From Diphasiastrum complanatum (taxonomy: Eukaryota; Streptophyta; Lycopodiopsida; Lycopodiales; Lycopodiaceae), in contig CM055103.1 of assembly GCA_029204225.1 (NCBI GenBank), positions 3,629,224-3,693,223 on the forward strand: a stretch of 64,000 nt of DNA. Reading direction: 5' to 3'. Below, piece by piece: positions 1-11,744 of this stretch. Position 1 is the first letter of the stretch. Each line of letters opens with the position of its first letter. The translations under genes and the position numbers were made by a program. The notes beneath the pieces were generated by a model. It ran no database searches and was not told the DNA's origin. It saw only the letters and a list, made by a program, of their open reading frames with translations.

Positions 1-1690
1 TCCTGTGGAATCTGCACCTCCCCAAGAAGTCTCCTGAGCCATATTGCCTCGCAGGTAGCTTTTGCCGCTCACCTGTACTCAGCCTTTGTCGATGATAAGG
101 TAACTGTGGGCTGTTTCTTGCTACACCAAGAAATGGCCCCTGAACCAAGGTTAAAAGTGTAATCTGTGGTCGACTTTCGATCATCCCTATCACCTGCCCA
201 ATCCGAATCAGTAAAGCCTCCAAGCTGAAGCTTTCCGTCATTTGTGTACTCAATCCCATAGCAAGTTGTCCCTTTGACATACCTCAAAACCCTCTTGGCT
301 GCTTTCCAATGTGCTTCAGTTGGAGAACTCATGAACTGGCTTGCTACACCAACTGCATAGGAAATGTCTGGTCTCATAGTGGTAAGATAAATCAGGCTAC
401 CCACAAGCTGCCTATAAAAAGTCTCGTCCACAAAAGGAGTGCCATCATCTCTGGATGGCTTACTGCTGGTATCAATGGGCGTGGAAACGGGTTTGCAATC
501 CTGCATGTTGAACCTATTCAAGACTTCACATGCATAGTTGGCTTGGGAAATAAACACAGTTTTCCTTTTTCCAAACCTCCAAACCAAGACAATAGTGGAT
601 TAAGCCCAAATCCTTCATCTCGAACTCATTTGATAAATGAGCCTTCACCTTTTCAATAAGCTGCCCATTGTTACCCGTGATGACCAAGTCATCCACATAG
701 AGAACTATCAAAACAATGTTCCCATCTTCCTCCTTCACGAACAGGTTGCAATCCGACTGACTCTTTATGAATTGCTCCTTGGCAAAATAGTCATCAATAC
801 GACTATACCAGGCCCTGGGTGCCTGCTTCAAACCATATAAGGCCTTCTTAAGCCTGCATACCATACTTTCCTTGCCCTTAGCCTCAAAACCTTGTGGCTG
901 TTCCATGTACACTTCTTCTGTCCATTAAGAAAAGCACTCTTCACGTCCATTTGATGGACCTCCCAACCAAAAAATGCAGCCAATGCTAAAACCAACCTGA
1001 TAGACGTCATCGTAGCTACCAATGCAAACGTCTCATCATAGTCCAAGCCCTCCTTCTGTGCATAGCCTTTAGCAACCAGCCTTGCCTTATGCTTTTCGAT
1101 GCTCCCATCAGATTTGTATTTGGTCCTGTAGACCCACTTACAGCCAATAGGACGCTTCCCTTTTGGTAACTTCACCAAATCCCATGTATCATTCTTGAGA
1201 ATGGAGTCGTGCTCCTCTTGCATAGCATGTTGCCATACCTTCTCATCTGCTGCCTCAACGAATGTATGTGGATCTTGTGAATCGAAAATAGTAGTCATAA
1301 GTGCATAGTTTGTCTCCTGGTGTTCATGCTGCTGGGCTTGCCTTTGAGACCTCCTAGCCCCTGGATTGCTGCTCTCCCCTCATCCAATATCAAACCATCC
1401 TGCACAGTTTGCCAATACCACTTGGGAAACTTCTTCCTTGCAGTTGGTGATGAAGACGGTGAATAGGACTCAACAGATTTGCCCCTTCCCTTCCGCTTCC
1501 TAGCCTCCTCGGATTCTTCCTCTTGATCACTCATATGATCATCCTGAGGCTCCCCAATATATGGATGTGGGTCATCAAGTATTGGCACAAATTCACTTGT
1601 ACCATCCTCCATCTCAAGTTCCTCTATAGGAGGCGTTTGATCTTCTTCAAAGATCACATCTCGACTTATGATCCTTTTCTTGCTAGTAAG
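1..1690 (-). pseudogene. Copia linker, reverse transcriptase and RNase H, broken
   Basis: An acidic linker (1295-1657) shifts frame into the RT (828-1298; CKWVYRTKYKSDGS, HKARLVAKGYAQ, MDVKSAFLNG). A one- or two-base deletion near 915 shifts frame again to the segment holding the catalytic YVDD (LYVDDLVITG). RNase H follows (SLIYLTTMRPDI, DSDWAGDRDDRKST, STKAEYR) to a TGA at 69-71, after which coding potential continues to the window edge (KATCEAIWLRRLLGEV). Four lesions make it non-functional. Confidence 0.93.
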
Positions 1691-1693
1691 ATC

Positions 1694-2960
1694 CTAAAGT
1701 CTGTAAGCTTTGCTTTCTTCACTGTATCCCAAGAAAATACTCTTTGCTGATTTTGCATCCAGCTTCTTCCTGTTATCCTTGGGAATATGGGCATAGGCCG
1801 TACAACCAAACACTCGCAAAGCACCTACCTTGGGCTTAATGCCGCTAAATGCCTCTTCTGGAGTCTTGCCTTCCACAGCTTTTGTTGGACTTCTATTCAA
1901 CAGAAACACTGTTGTGTGCATTGCCTCGCCCCAAAAAGAGTTGGGCAACCCCTTTGCCTTGAGCATGCACCTTGCACACTCCACAATAGTTCGGTTCTTT
2001 CTCTCTGCTACGCCGTTTTGCTGAGGGGTATGAGGAGCTGTAAGCTGCCTTTTGATCCCATTGGCCTTGCAAAATTCCACAAATTCTGTCTTAATGAACT
2101 CTCCACCACCGTCTGACCTGAGCATCTTTATCTTCTTTCCTGAATGTTCTTCTACCAGAGCTTTGAAATGTAGGAAGTACTTGAATGCTTCAGATTTTAA
2201 CTTCAAGAAATAAATCCAAATCTTGCGTGAGAAGTCATCAATAAAGGTCATAAAGTAATATGCCCCCCCTGCAAATTTTGTTTGGGTTGGCCCCCACAAA
2301 TCTGAATGTATCAAGTCAAGTATGCATGCTGCCTTGGTGGTGCTTTCCTTGGGAAACTTATGTCTTTGTTGTTTTCCCATAGCGCAAGCCTCGCAAACTG
2401 AAGAGCTTGGCTTAACAACTGGAAGCCCCTCCACCATATGATGCTGGTTCAACACCTGCATGCTTTGGTAGCCAAGATGTCCATACCTCTCATGCCACAA
2501 CCTATCCACATCCCCTCCTTTTGCTGTATAAGCATGCTAACTAGGGATAGAAGTGTATAACCTGTATAGATTATCTTCCTGCAATCCTTTGGCCACAACC
2601 TTCATATTATCACTCAAGTCCAACACAAGACAAGAAGTAGCATCAAATTCTACTTTCATATTTTGTTGAGTGATAGCTCCTACTGAAAGAAAATTTTTAG
2701 CAAGTCCTGGTACATATAAGACATTCTTAATGACTTTGACTTCTCCTGATGGAAGCTTTACAGGTACTGTGCCCTTTCCCTTGACCTTGTGTGTTGAGTT
2801 GTCACCTAGGCACACCTCTTGTCCATCACTAATCCCCACAAAGGTATCAAACCAATCCCTATGAGGGGTCATGTGCTTTGAAGCACTTGAGTCAATGTAC
2901 CAACCACCTGTTGTAGCTTGTGAAGCCAATGCAACAGAGAATAACTCAGCTTGCCTTATG
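1694..2960 (-). pseudogene. Copia protease and integrase, broken
   Basis: The protease begins at about 2929 with WYIDSSASKHMT, where family members normally have D-S-G, so the catalytic glycine is replaced. After a TAG at 2537-2539 the GAG-pre-integrase zinc region follows (WHERYGHLGYQ...CEACAMGK), then the rve core: SDLWGP for the first Asp, LRSDGGGEF for the second and NGVAERKNRT for the Glu. All three DDE residues are present. The frame stops at a TAG at 1694-1696, just after AYRL, where the family has a Tyr. Confidence 0.92.
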
Positions 2961-3054
2961 TCACTCTGCTCCTCTCTTGCAACACTCTCAACAACATTTC
3001 CTCCTTGCTTCTTTGTGCCCTTCTTTTGGTTTGCAAGCTTCTTCCTGCACTCAA

Positions 3055-3956
3055 AAGCAAAGTGTACATATTTACCACAGTAATTGCAATTCCCCTTCCT
3101 TCATTTTTTCTTGATTAACTTGCATCATAATTTTCAAAAAACTTATAAATAGATTCAAAAAATCCATCCAAAGCTAATTATTTACAATAATAACCATTGG
3201 TCAAGCCATAAAGCACGTAACTTGGTCCTCGACAACTGACATCTGCAAGTTCTCCATTCCTTGCTCAAGTGTTTGTGGTGTTCCTTTGTTCTTGCCTTTA
3301 CCTTTCTTCTTATCCTTAGCTGGATTTTGCTTCTTCTTAGAAGCAAAGGCATGCTCCTGGAAATCTTCCCTCTTGGAGAGATTAACACTCCTCATCTCCT
3401 CCTATAACAAGAGACCATAGACTTCTTCATAGGTAGGGATCTTCAAACTCACTGATATCATCATCACAAAGTTCTGATAAGCATATGACAAGCTATTCAA
3501 AACTATTGGCACCAAGTCTTTGTCAGCAATAGACTCTCCAAGTACAGAAAGCTGATATCTAATATCCTGAATCTTAGTAAGATGATCAGTAACTGTCTCC
3601 CCTATCTCCATTCTGAGAGTATACAACTTGTTCTTCAAGTAGAGAAACCTGGTTGTACTTGCTGTCTCATACAATGCACAAAGAATGTGCCATGCATCCA
3701 CAGGCCCTTTGGCTGACCTGATTAGAGGAATCACATTATCCCTCACTGACATGTTGATGATTCTGTGTGCCTTTTCCCCTCTCTTGATATAGTCCTTAAG
3801 TTCAAGTTCAGATGTTGGAACAGGCTCCTCACCTGTCACAAGCTTCCAACATTCTTTGTCTTCAAGAATGTTCTTGATCTTGAATTTCCATATGCTAAAG
3901 TTAGTGCCATCAAGCCGGCTGGCTTCACTCAGCATGCTCTCTGCAAGACTAGACAT
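3055..3956 (-). pseudogene. Copia gag (capsid plus CCHC zinc knuckle), broken
   Basis: The likely start is the ATG at 3954-3956 (MSSLAESM), although the frame is open to 4004. The N-terminal part has the UBN2-type gag signature (LDGTNFSIWKFKIKNIL...W) and reads to a TAG at 3402-3404. It resumes in frame as EEMRSVNLSKREDF and a lysine-rich stretch. A CCHC knuckle (C-NY-C-GKYV-H-FAFE-C) lies at about 3060-3100. An AT-rich block with stops at about 3115-3185 separates the knuckle from the rest, either a small insertion or decayed linker. In an active element this protein forms the virus-like particle and binds the element RNA. Confidence 0.88.
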
Positions 3957-4367
3957 AGCTGGATAGAAATAAAACACAAAAGGCAAACTGAGGTTTTCAC
4001 CCAACTAGGGTATGCAGCCACTTGCTCAATAACCCTCAGCTTCTGGATTTGAAACTATCCCCCTGTATGGCTGTCCTAGCCCTTGTCCAAGATCCACTCA
4101 GAACTTTCACTGAAGTCCCCACTGTAGAAAGCGCCCTCCTACAGTCCTGGCTGTCCAAAAAGACTTAAAATTTTTTGTCTCAAACTAGAAACTTTTTGGC
4201 TCCCTGTACTCCCCTTGCCAACAGTACTCCAACCATGCAGATAGTACAGAGATCAGATGCCCCTACAAAAAGTGCTCCCTCCTCAAAGGTAAGCTGCTCT
4301 CCAGGAATGGCAGGAATCTGATCAAAAACAGGTCCAAGCTTTCACCACACCACAGGCAACATAACCT

Positions 4368-4379
4368 GCTCTGATACCA
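4368..4379 (-). other. Primer-binding site, initiator-Met tRNA type
   Basis: On the minus strand the sequence is TGGTATCAGAGC, the standard Copia minus-strand priming site complementary to the 3' end of initiator tRNA-Met. It begins immediately after the LTR terminus. Confidence 0.9.
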
Positions 4380-4765
4380 TGTCAAATTCCAATAGCTATG
4401 GAGTATCATAACAGCATAGTAAGCACACTATGAAAGCTTCAGAAAACCAGCTATGGAGTAGAACACAAAAGCAAGAGAGAGAGGACTTCAAAGCTCACAC
4501 AACATGAATGAATATTCAAAGTGTAGTAGGGCGTGGAAACCCCTCCAAAGTTTGGGCTACATATAGCATGTTATGTATAGAGGTGGTGTCTTGCTAATTC
4601 TAGCTCTAGAACCCACATGGGTCCTTAACCTACTTGATTTACTTGCTTAATTAGCACAAGTGGGGTGTACTATGTACATAAATGTTTTACCCTCATGTCT
4701 TATGCACAACTTACAAGTTACAAGTATACAAGCCTTAAGGGGCAAAATAGGCATTTATTTCAACA
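4380..4765 (-). repeat. 5' LTR of the Copia element
   Basis: The 386 bp segment starts TG and ends CA, directly abuts the PBS at 4368-4379 and lies outside the coding region. No second copy is in the window, so the outer boundary (CAACA at 4761-4765) rests on the TG...CA rule and on the non-element sequence beyond it. Confidence 0.75.
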
Positions 4766-5740
4766 ATTGGCACAAGTATTTTTTGCTTTCTACTAGTTTC
4801 ATGTGTATTATTGGCTGATAGCATAAAGCTTTGACTGGTTACAGTAATAACTTTCTAGTATGGCTGTGGAATGTACTGGATTTGTAATTCCAGCAAAGAA
4901 AGTTAAGGTTTGATGTCTGATGATCAGTTTCTATAAAGAAGAATAAACTAAAGCAAACAGTCAAGACAGATTTATACATACTGTAGAGCAACCTGTCCTT
5001 ACGAGGAAGGATTGGCAGCGTAATAGTATGATGTAATAAATCTGAAAGCTTTTTGCAAGAAGACAATTCTGGAAAGCTTTTTTTGTAAGAGCACAAAAAC
5101 AGAGAGTTTACACATATGTTGAAATCTATCAGTAAAGCATTAATATCAGCCAAAGAACTGAAAGCAAGCACGTTTTTGCTCTAGAAGAGTTCTTTAATGG
5201 GCTGCTAATCTTCCACTATGTGCTGTCCAACAAAAAGCAGCTTTTGAGCAGTTGTTTTCTTCAAGAAAAACCTCCGTTGACGGTGACCCTGCATCACGAG
5301 TCTCTGTCTCTCTCTCTCTGTCTCTGTGGCTTGCTGGCTGCCATCTCCAGTCCCGACTTTGCTCTGTTTGAGTGTGGGAGGCCTGTGCGGCGGGCAAAGG
5401 AGGGAAATCACCGGGAGGGGGGGGGGGGGGGGGGGGGGCGAGGGGGGGGGGGGGGGGGGTTTGTAGTTGGTATAATGTTTTTATTTTTTTTTCCAAAGAT
5501 TATTTGTGTGGCTTGGTACAGTTAGTGGGTTACAAGATTTAAGGGCAGTTTGGCAACTAGTTAAACAATGTTTTTGCATATGATTGTCATTTGCCTTCAC
5601 ACTTGCAAGTTTATTAGTATAATTTTTCAAAGCACGATTTTGTCATAAAAACGGAATTTTTATGAACATTGCTTTTATGTGAACAGTTATGCCCGAAAAT
5701 CTTGTAATTAACGAAAAAAAAATAGTTTTTTCCTAGGCAC
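4766..5740. other. Non-coding stretch with a long G homopolymer
   Basis: I see no gene here. It holds AT-rich sequence, a short CT-rich run near 5300-5328, and G runs at 5417-5438 and 5442-5459 separated by three bases. Open frames across the G run are compositional artefacts. Confidence 0.6.
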
Positions 5741-5935
5741 ATGGCAACTGATGAAGTTCCCGCTATGGGGGACGATTTTCCCGTTTCACCGGAAATTCGC
5801 CCGATTTCACCCCATGGGGGTGACCCACTTGACTCAAACTCATTGCTACACACTTTAGGCAAGGCAATATTGGACCTCCATCAAAGTAACAAACAAAGGG
5901 ATAATCAGATGCAGAACTTGTTTTACCAATTATAA
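5741..5935 (+). pseudogene. Gypsy gag N-terminal fragment
   Basis: The ATG at 5741 opens a 64-residue frame with an acidic, Pro-rich start and the helix LHTLGKAILDLHQSNKQRDNQM, resembling the region in front of Gypsy gag capsids. It stops after FYQL. Assignment depends on its position upstream of the RT; alone it would not be recognised. Confidence 0.45.
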
Positions 5936-6044
5936 ACGCTTAATTCACACAACTTGGGCTATCAATTGGACGTTTTCACTAGTGAGGGAGCTAAAACCGA
6001 CGACATAGGCTGGAATCCTAGAGGAATTCCGTAAGGCATTTGTC

Positions 6045-7055
6045 GTGATTGATGATTCTGAGATGTATATTCGTTTCATCAACTACCGAATGGGTAGCCG
6101 AGAACTGGACACATATGTCCAAGAGTTCTTGGATTGTTTGGCCAAGGTGCCACTCTTCAATCAAAAATTGGCCGTAGTAGTGTTTTTAGATGATATTTTG
6201 ATCTATAGTAAAACACTAGAAGAGCACATAAAGCATCTCCGTAACGTCTTACGTATTTTAAGACAAGAGAAAAAAGAATCAAAGTGCGAATTCTTTAGGA
6301 AGGAACTTCTCTACCTTGGTCATAAGATCACCTCTTTTGGGATCAAGATTGACGAGGAAAAGGTAAAGACAAATGGCCGATTTCTCAAACGGTCCGATTT
6401 CTCAACAAAGCTCAAATCATTTTTGGGTTTGGACTATTCTAAGATTGCCGCACCTCTCAACAATTTGTTGAGGGTGGTGAAAAGTCGAAAAGGAAGGCCA
6501 AGCCCTCCCAGTTTTTGGAAACTCAAGCTTCTAATTGTCGCAGCTCCTGTTTTGAGAATAGTGGATCCAGATATTCCGTTTGTCATTAATACTAGCGCGA
6601 GTGATACGACTATTGGAGCTATTCTCTTACAGGAGGGCCAGCCCGTTGCTTTTGAGAGCAATAAGTTAACCAATGTGCAAATCAAGTATACAACGCAAGA
6701 AAAAGAGCTTTTTGCAGTGATCCATGCATTGAAATCAAGGAGACATTACCTTTATGGTAATAAGTTCATGGTTAACACGGATCACCAACCTCTAAGATAT
6801 TTTTGCAACCAAAATGATCTGAAGGCCCGATGGGCAGAACTCATGCAAGAATTCGACTTTGGAGTGCGGTATAACAAAGGCACCACTAATCGAGTGGCTG
6901 ATGCACTTAGTCGAATTGGTGAAGTGAACGAACTTTCCTTCACAAAAATCAACACAGATTCTTATCTCTTCCTGAGAGGTCTTTGTGAGAAAGACCCACC
7001 CGCATTTTGGACCAATCTAGAAGAGGGTTCTAGCAGCTACATCGAACGAGACTGA
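6045..7055 (+). pseudogene. Gypsy gag-RT-RNase H fusion made by deletion
   Basis: This is an open frame of 336 residues. Residues 1-40 look like gag capsid (YIRFINYRMGSRELDTYVQEFL), then the frame passes straight into the RT palm ([15 protein letters not shown] at about residues 47-61), the connection, and RNase H (INTSASDTTIGAILLQ, ESNKLT, YTTQEKELFAVIHALK, VNTDHQPLRY) to VADALSRIGE. The retained palm motif is F-LDD rather than Y-LDD. RT fingers, protease and nucleocapsid are missing, so the protein could not be a working polymerase even though the frame is intact. Confidence 0.88.
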
Positions 7056-7124
7056 TTTACATGGTGATCAAGATGACTTCTCTATCCGTAATGGATTGTT
7101 GTTCAGGAAAGGGATGCTATTAAA

Positions 7125-7380
7125 AAGAAAATTTTGTATGAGTGTCATGACTCACCATGTGCGGGGCATCCAGGGTCATACTCTAAATTTGGTACAAAGG
7201 GATTTTTATAGGCCAAAACTTAGCCCTTTGTCAAATCTTATGTGGTCAAGTGTGACCAATGCCAGTTGAATAAGGCCGAATGCCTTAAGGTTGGTGGATT
7301 GTTACATCCATTGGATATCCCGGGAGTGGCAATTTTAGAGGAGGATCTCATTGGTGGATCATGGAAAGATTTCAAAACAA
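7125..7380 (+). pseudogene. Gypsy integrase HHCC zinc-finger fragment
   Basis: After a stop at 7053-7055, translation recovers YECHDSPCAGHPGS, then a frameshift, then VKCDQCQLNKAECLKVGG, the H-H-C-C zinc domain at the integrase N-terminus. Coding similarity fades at about 7380 (SWKDFKTNS). The catalytic core is absent. Confidence 0.8.
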
Positions 7381-8186
7381 ATAGCTACATGTAATGTTTC
7401 CACAAATCGTGATTCATTGGCGAAAGAAGTGCAATTCATCAATACATCATTTGGGTTCAATTCGAGTAGAAAATAATCAGACCCCATTATTTTTAAAAAA
7501 GCAATCAAGTCCAATTCCAGCAAGGGCCCAATCCTGCTCGAATTTACGCCATTTTGCAACATTGAACGAAGTGGAAGGGAGAGGAGAGATCTCAAAGAAG
7601 AGTGCAAAAGAGGAAAGGAGAGGAGAACTAACAAGACCTAAATATAGATCATAAACCATTCTAGAACCTATAGGCTAGAATCTAGGTCAATTTGTCATCA
7701 ATCATAACTAGGTGGGATCTCATTTGGATTATGATTCATGACTCATGACATCAACTCATATGTGTACATTTGACATCAACTACTAACTACGTAGTTCATT
7801 GCTCAGCTATTTAAGTTTGCTTACAATGTTTTATATTTGTATTCAAATGTGACCAGTGACTGCGTAATGGATGTTCGTTGATGGATCACGAATAAATCAA
7901 AAATCACAATGTTAATTGGAAGTCGGAATTGTCAAGTTTGAACCACGTCCACTGTCATGTGATTCTGTAAACACTAATTTGGTTTCAACTCTCTACAAGG
8001 AACAGTGAACTACTATGCATTGACTAGCAATCTAATATCTATAAGAAACATCGTAGACAATTTTTTTTCTTTGATAAAACACAAAAAAAATTCCAAGATC
8101 TCATAATCAATCACTCAATCCTGAATGTAATAGGTTGAAGCCTAATGAATAGCCCGTCTCACAGGGACATGCCCTCTTGCCACATC

Positions 8187-8188
<2 letters not shown>

Positions 8189-8233
<45 letters not shown>
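8189..8233 (+). repeat. (CT)n microsatellite
   Basis: Uninterrupted CT dinucleotides for about 45 bp. Confidence 0.98.
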
Positions 8234-8235
<2 letters not shown>

Positions 8236-8634
8236 CATAATTTACCACATTACAATACTTTTTAATCACGGGTTTTAGTTTTTGAAAACCCTAAAATGGC
8301 CCTCTCTCCATTACAGGGTACATTTAAATCTCACACCTCACTATATCGCTATTTTTCCTCCACGAAACGCTGATTTGAGAAAAAACACTAGCTTCTCACG
8401 CTCTCCATTCTGAAGGTTGCATCTATTCACACAATCTAAACGAAGCTCATACAGCCACAATATGTCCTAACTTTGTGTCAAAACAGGATGTGTGTTATGG
8501 GAATAGTGAAACACACGTGTCCTTCAAAGAAATCCCGTTCACTGGCATTGGTCAAAACCCTAAAATACAAATGATTCAATTAAGATGCATAAAATGCATA
8601 CCTTGCTATTTTTTGCCCAAAACCCCAAAATTAT

Positions 8635-8653
8635 AACCCTAACCCTGACCCTT
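8635..8653 (+). repeat. Short telomere-like repeat
   Basis: AACCCTAACCCTGACCCTT: two to three imperfect CCCTAA units, too short for a former telomere. Confidence 0.5.
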
Positions 8654-10078
8654 AATCTAAACAGCCCTAACCGCACCTGTTACTACCAGGAGAATGTTCA
8701 TCAGCAAAAACACAAAACAATAGAGAAATTTTAATCAAAACATTCTCTCTCTCGAATGTGTTCAAATCTCTCTGAACGATGTATTTGGGCACTTACCCGT
8801 CCAACGTAGATAACAAGATGCAAATTGCTCCCAAGAAAGTGTAGAACAATCAAACAGCTATAAACAACATCGAAGAATAGAGTAAGAACAAAAACTTTGA
8901 ATAACATTGTGCTAACAAGAAAGCTCAATCAATATGCCATGCCCAACCATTGATGCTCCATCACCTCTCTCTCTCTTTCTCTCGATAGTTAACCTGATCT
9001 ACATTCAAGCAGTCGAAGTTCTTGACCTCCAAATCGATCAAAGCTTTATACCCATTCCAGTTTATTGATTGGAGTAAAAATCATGAGGAAGTAGCTGAGC
9101 TAGGACACGAAGAAAGGCAAGCTAACATAGAACTGACTGCAGACATAAAGCTGAAACTGCGAAGTGTTAGAATATTACCTTTCGTCAACCAGCCACGAGG
9201 AAGAGCAGCTGGCTTCTCTCCCTCACTCACACGCACCTCTTCTCTCTCACACATTTCACTAAACCCTATCGCTCTTGTTCTTCCTCAAAACCCTAATTTC
9301 ACGTAAACCCTTATCTTTCGAATGTACACTCAAGCCACCCCCTATAATAACTTGTCATATATAATAACTTGGAATTAACATAGAATATGTAGTATGGGAT
9401 ATATTGAAACACAAACTCCATGAAAGAAATTTTGTAGAGTAGCATTCGTCAAAACGTCAAAACCCTAAAGTACACTTCAATCAATAGAGTACCTTAAAAC
9501 ACAATTCGTCTTGTCAAGACATGCTCTATGTTCAACTCTCCATATTGCTAAATTTTTGTTTTGGGATCCCAATATGGTTATAACGCCAACCTAAAGCCTA
9601 GCTTAAATTTTCATTACTACAAACATATTGGAACAACAAGAACAAAATGGAATTAGTTTTGGAGTATTATTGTTGGACTTTCTGTAATCTTAGTTGCAAT
9701 TTTGAAATTATTGTTAGACTTTATCAACAATTAGTTATTTTATTGCAACATTCTCACTATTGGAGTCCTACTAATACTTCATCTGGTACTTGTCATTTGT
9801 TATATAAGACCTAATTATTTATTCCCTATAGTTTTCTTAGTTACTTTGTTGTTCATCACACAAGGTTTCAAATCATAGATTGCATCGCAAAATATATGTG
9901 TTAACATACATTTTGAGTCGTTTCACATAATTAAAGTATTTAGTATTCCACAAGTATTGAAAATTATTACTCGAAAATGTGTCTACATTAACAACCTTGA
10001 TGGTGTGTGTGTGGGGCCAACAGGGGTAGTACAAAGGTGAGGCACAATGTGGCTATGGTGAAGGAGTGAGTGTTGCTC

Positions 10079-11600
10079 TTATTCACCAAATAAATGAGCT
10101 CTTGACGTAACATGCATCCTTGTGACATCTAAGATGCCAGCCCAGCTTGCATAAGTGAGCTGAGCTAAGCACCTCGTAGTATCAAGAGGCAATATCGTAG
10201 TGAACTCCCAAATTTTATTCTGGTCGATCACAAGTGTGATCCGTTGTTGATGAATCGTCATCCGCTATTTGAACCACTAGTTTGATAGTCCAAGTCGTAG
10301 GATCAACTTTAACTGCACGTTCACGATTTTTAAAAGTGATTTTTTCGGTACCCCAGTTATGAACTACTTGCGCAACTCGTAACCATGGACGTCCTAAGAG
10401 AATTTGGTAGACATTTGGTGCTTCTGGTAAGTCCATCACGACAAAAGTTATGACGAACTATATCTTGCAATCTTGACAGGTATATCTTCCACCATTCCTT
10501 GTGGACGAACTGTCGTTTGATCAGCTAGCTTAATAGCAAAAATAGCAGGCTTATTCTTTGTAAGGCCCCATTTAGTACATAGCTTTGTAGAAATCAGGTT
10601 AACTCCTGAACCGCCATCTATCACGGCTGCTTCTTTAGAAAATTGTCTATGTTGTATTGGCAGAGTGATATTCTTTTGTTCACTTTCCCAAGCTGCTCCA
10701 ACATGGAGTACATCGTTAGATTCTTCAAATCCAGCACAAAAAAGCGGCTCCTGATGGACTTTTGGTTCTTCTTGAACTAACTTTTGCGCTAAGACTTCTT
10801 TTGCTTTTGGCACCAACTTAGGAACTCTCCCAATGAAATATTGGTCTTGCTAGACAAAATGTTAATGAGTAATTCTGTATGCGGTGCTTCTAGTTCAGTC
10901 ATCTTGAAGGGTTCTTCGTGATGATGTAATTGATCATTCATATCCGTACGTAAATTTTTTGGAGACTGCAATGGTGAAGACCGAACTTCAGTTGTTACTT
11001 TAGCAGCTTCAAGTTTCTCTTCTTCTTGTAGATGTTTAATCCACTGTCTCATATCTTGATATCTTCGTTTTTCTACATTAGGATTTGGATAGACTCCCGA
11101 TGTTGTTGGTGTATCGTTCAATGGTATAGAATCAACAAGTATTGGATCCACTACTGGTTCTTTTTGCTTTTGTGCTCTAGTGACCACCATCAAGGGTGCA
11201 CTTGGTTTATTATGAGCTATTGATCCTTGCTTATTGGTTATCAAATTTACATGTGCTGTAGTTGGTGGTGGCTTCGGTCTTACTGTACAGTCTTTATAGC
11301 AATGCCCATATCCACAATCACGACAGAATGATACAAATTTTTCTTTATTTGGGCATTCTGCAACTCTGTGATTTTCTCCACATGCAAAGCATCCAAGTGG
11401 TGCTCTGGTCCAATTTCTCGAGGCTTGTTGTTGAGTGGCAGCATAAATGGCATACTGTTCTGAAGATCCACCTTCCTGATCATTACCATAGCTCCATTGC
11501 TCAGCACTTTCATAAGGTTCTAGTTCCATCAAATTGGCAGGAGGAGCGGAGTGTTTTGGTGGGATAGGCAAAGCTAGACGTTCCGAGTATCCAAGAGTAG
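10079..11600 (-). pseudogene. Zinc-knuckle pair and retropepsin of element A
   Basis: The frame 10789-11571 carries two Cys/His knuckles in tandem (CFACGENHRVAEC and CRDCGYGHCYKDC). A frameshift leads to 10448-10816 with the retropepsin signature VIDGGSGVNLIS. Two more frameshifts lead through YQILLGRPWLR (the conserved hydrophobic-Gly of pepsin-type proteases) to 10079. The active-site triplet is D-G-G, which occurs in some plant Gypsy proteases. No RT motif follows. Confidence 0.82.
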
Positions 11601-11744
11601 ATTGTCACAGTCTTGCTTCTGAATTTCCTCCATATTGTGGATCTCGATATCTCATCTAGGCATAACGTTGCTGAATTATCCGAGGGTTGAAGTTGCAAAA
11701 AGCAGTCTCATGGTCAGGTGAATTACATAAACACTGATTTTTAT

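Larger units (their letters stand above)
1..4765 (-). mobile_element. Ty1/copia LTR retrotransposon, 3' end cut by window edge
   Basis: Reading on the minus strand the order is LTR (4380-4765), PBS, gag, zinc knuckle, protease, integrase, RT, RNase H, which is the Copia order. The 3' LTR lies beyond position 1. The coding region is broken by at least four in-frame stops (69-71, 1694-1696, 2537-2539, 3402-3404) and by frameshifts near 915 and 1375, so it is a dead copy. Its divergence looks modest, because each domain still reads through once a single change is allowed for. Confidence 0.95.
5741..7380 (+). mobile_element. Internally deleted Ty3/gypsy relic
   Basis: Pieces of gag, RT, RNase H and the integrase zinc finger follow each other on the plus strand in Gypsy order, but the protease and the N-terminal half of RT are missing. 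No LTRs are recognisable on either side. Confidence 0.85.
7381..10078. other. Gene-free stretch
   Basis: I see no supportable gene. It holds a CT microsatellite (8189-8233), a short degenerate telomere-like run (8635-8653) and AT-rich sequence. The frame at 9022-9306 has no recognisable domain. Confidence 0.55.

Noticed and set aside
5220-5525. 101-residue frame ending in polyglycine
   Set aside because: Produced by a G homopolymer and CT-rich DNA; no homologous motif.
8635-8653. Former telomere or chromosome-fusion site
   Set aside because: Only two to three degenerate units.
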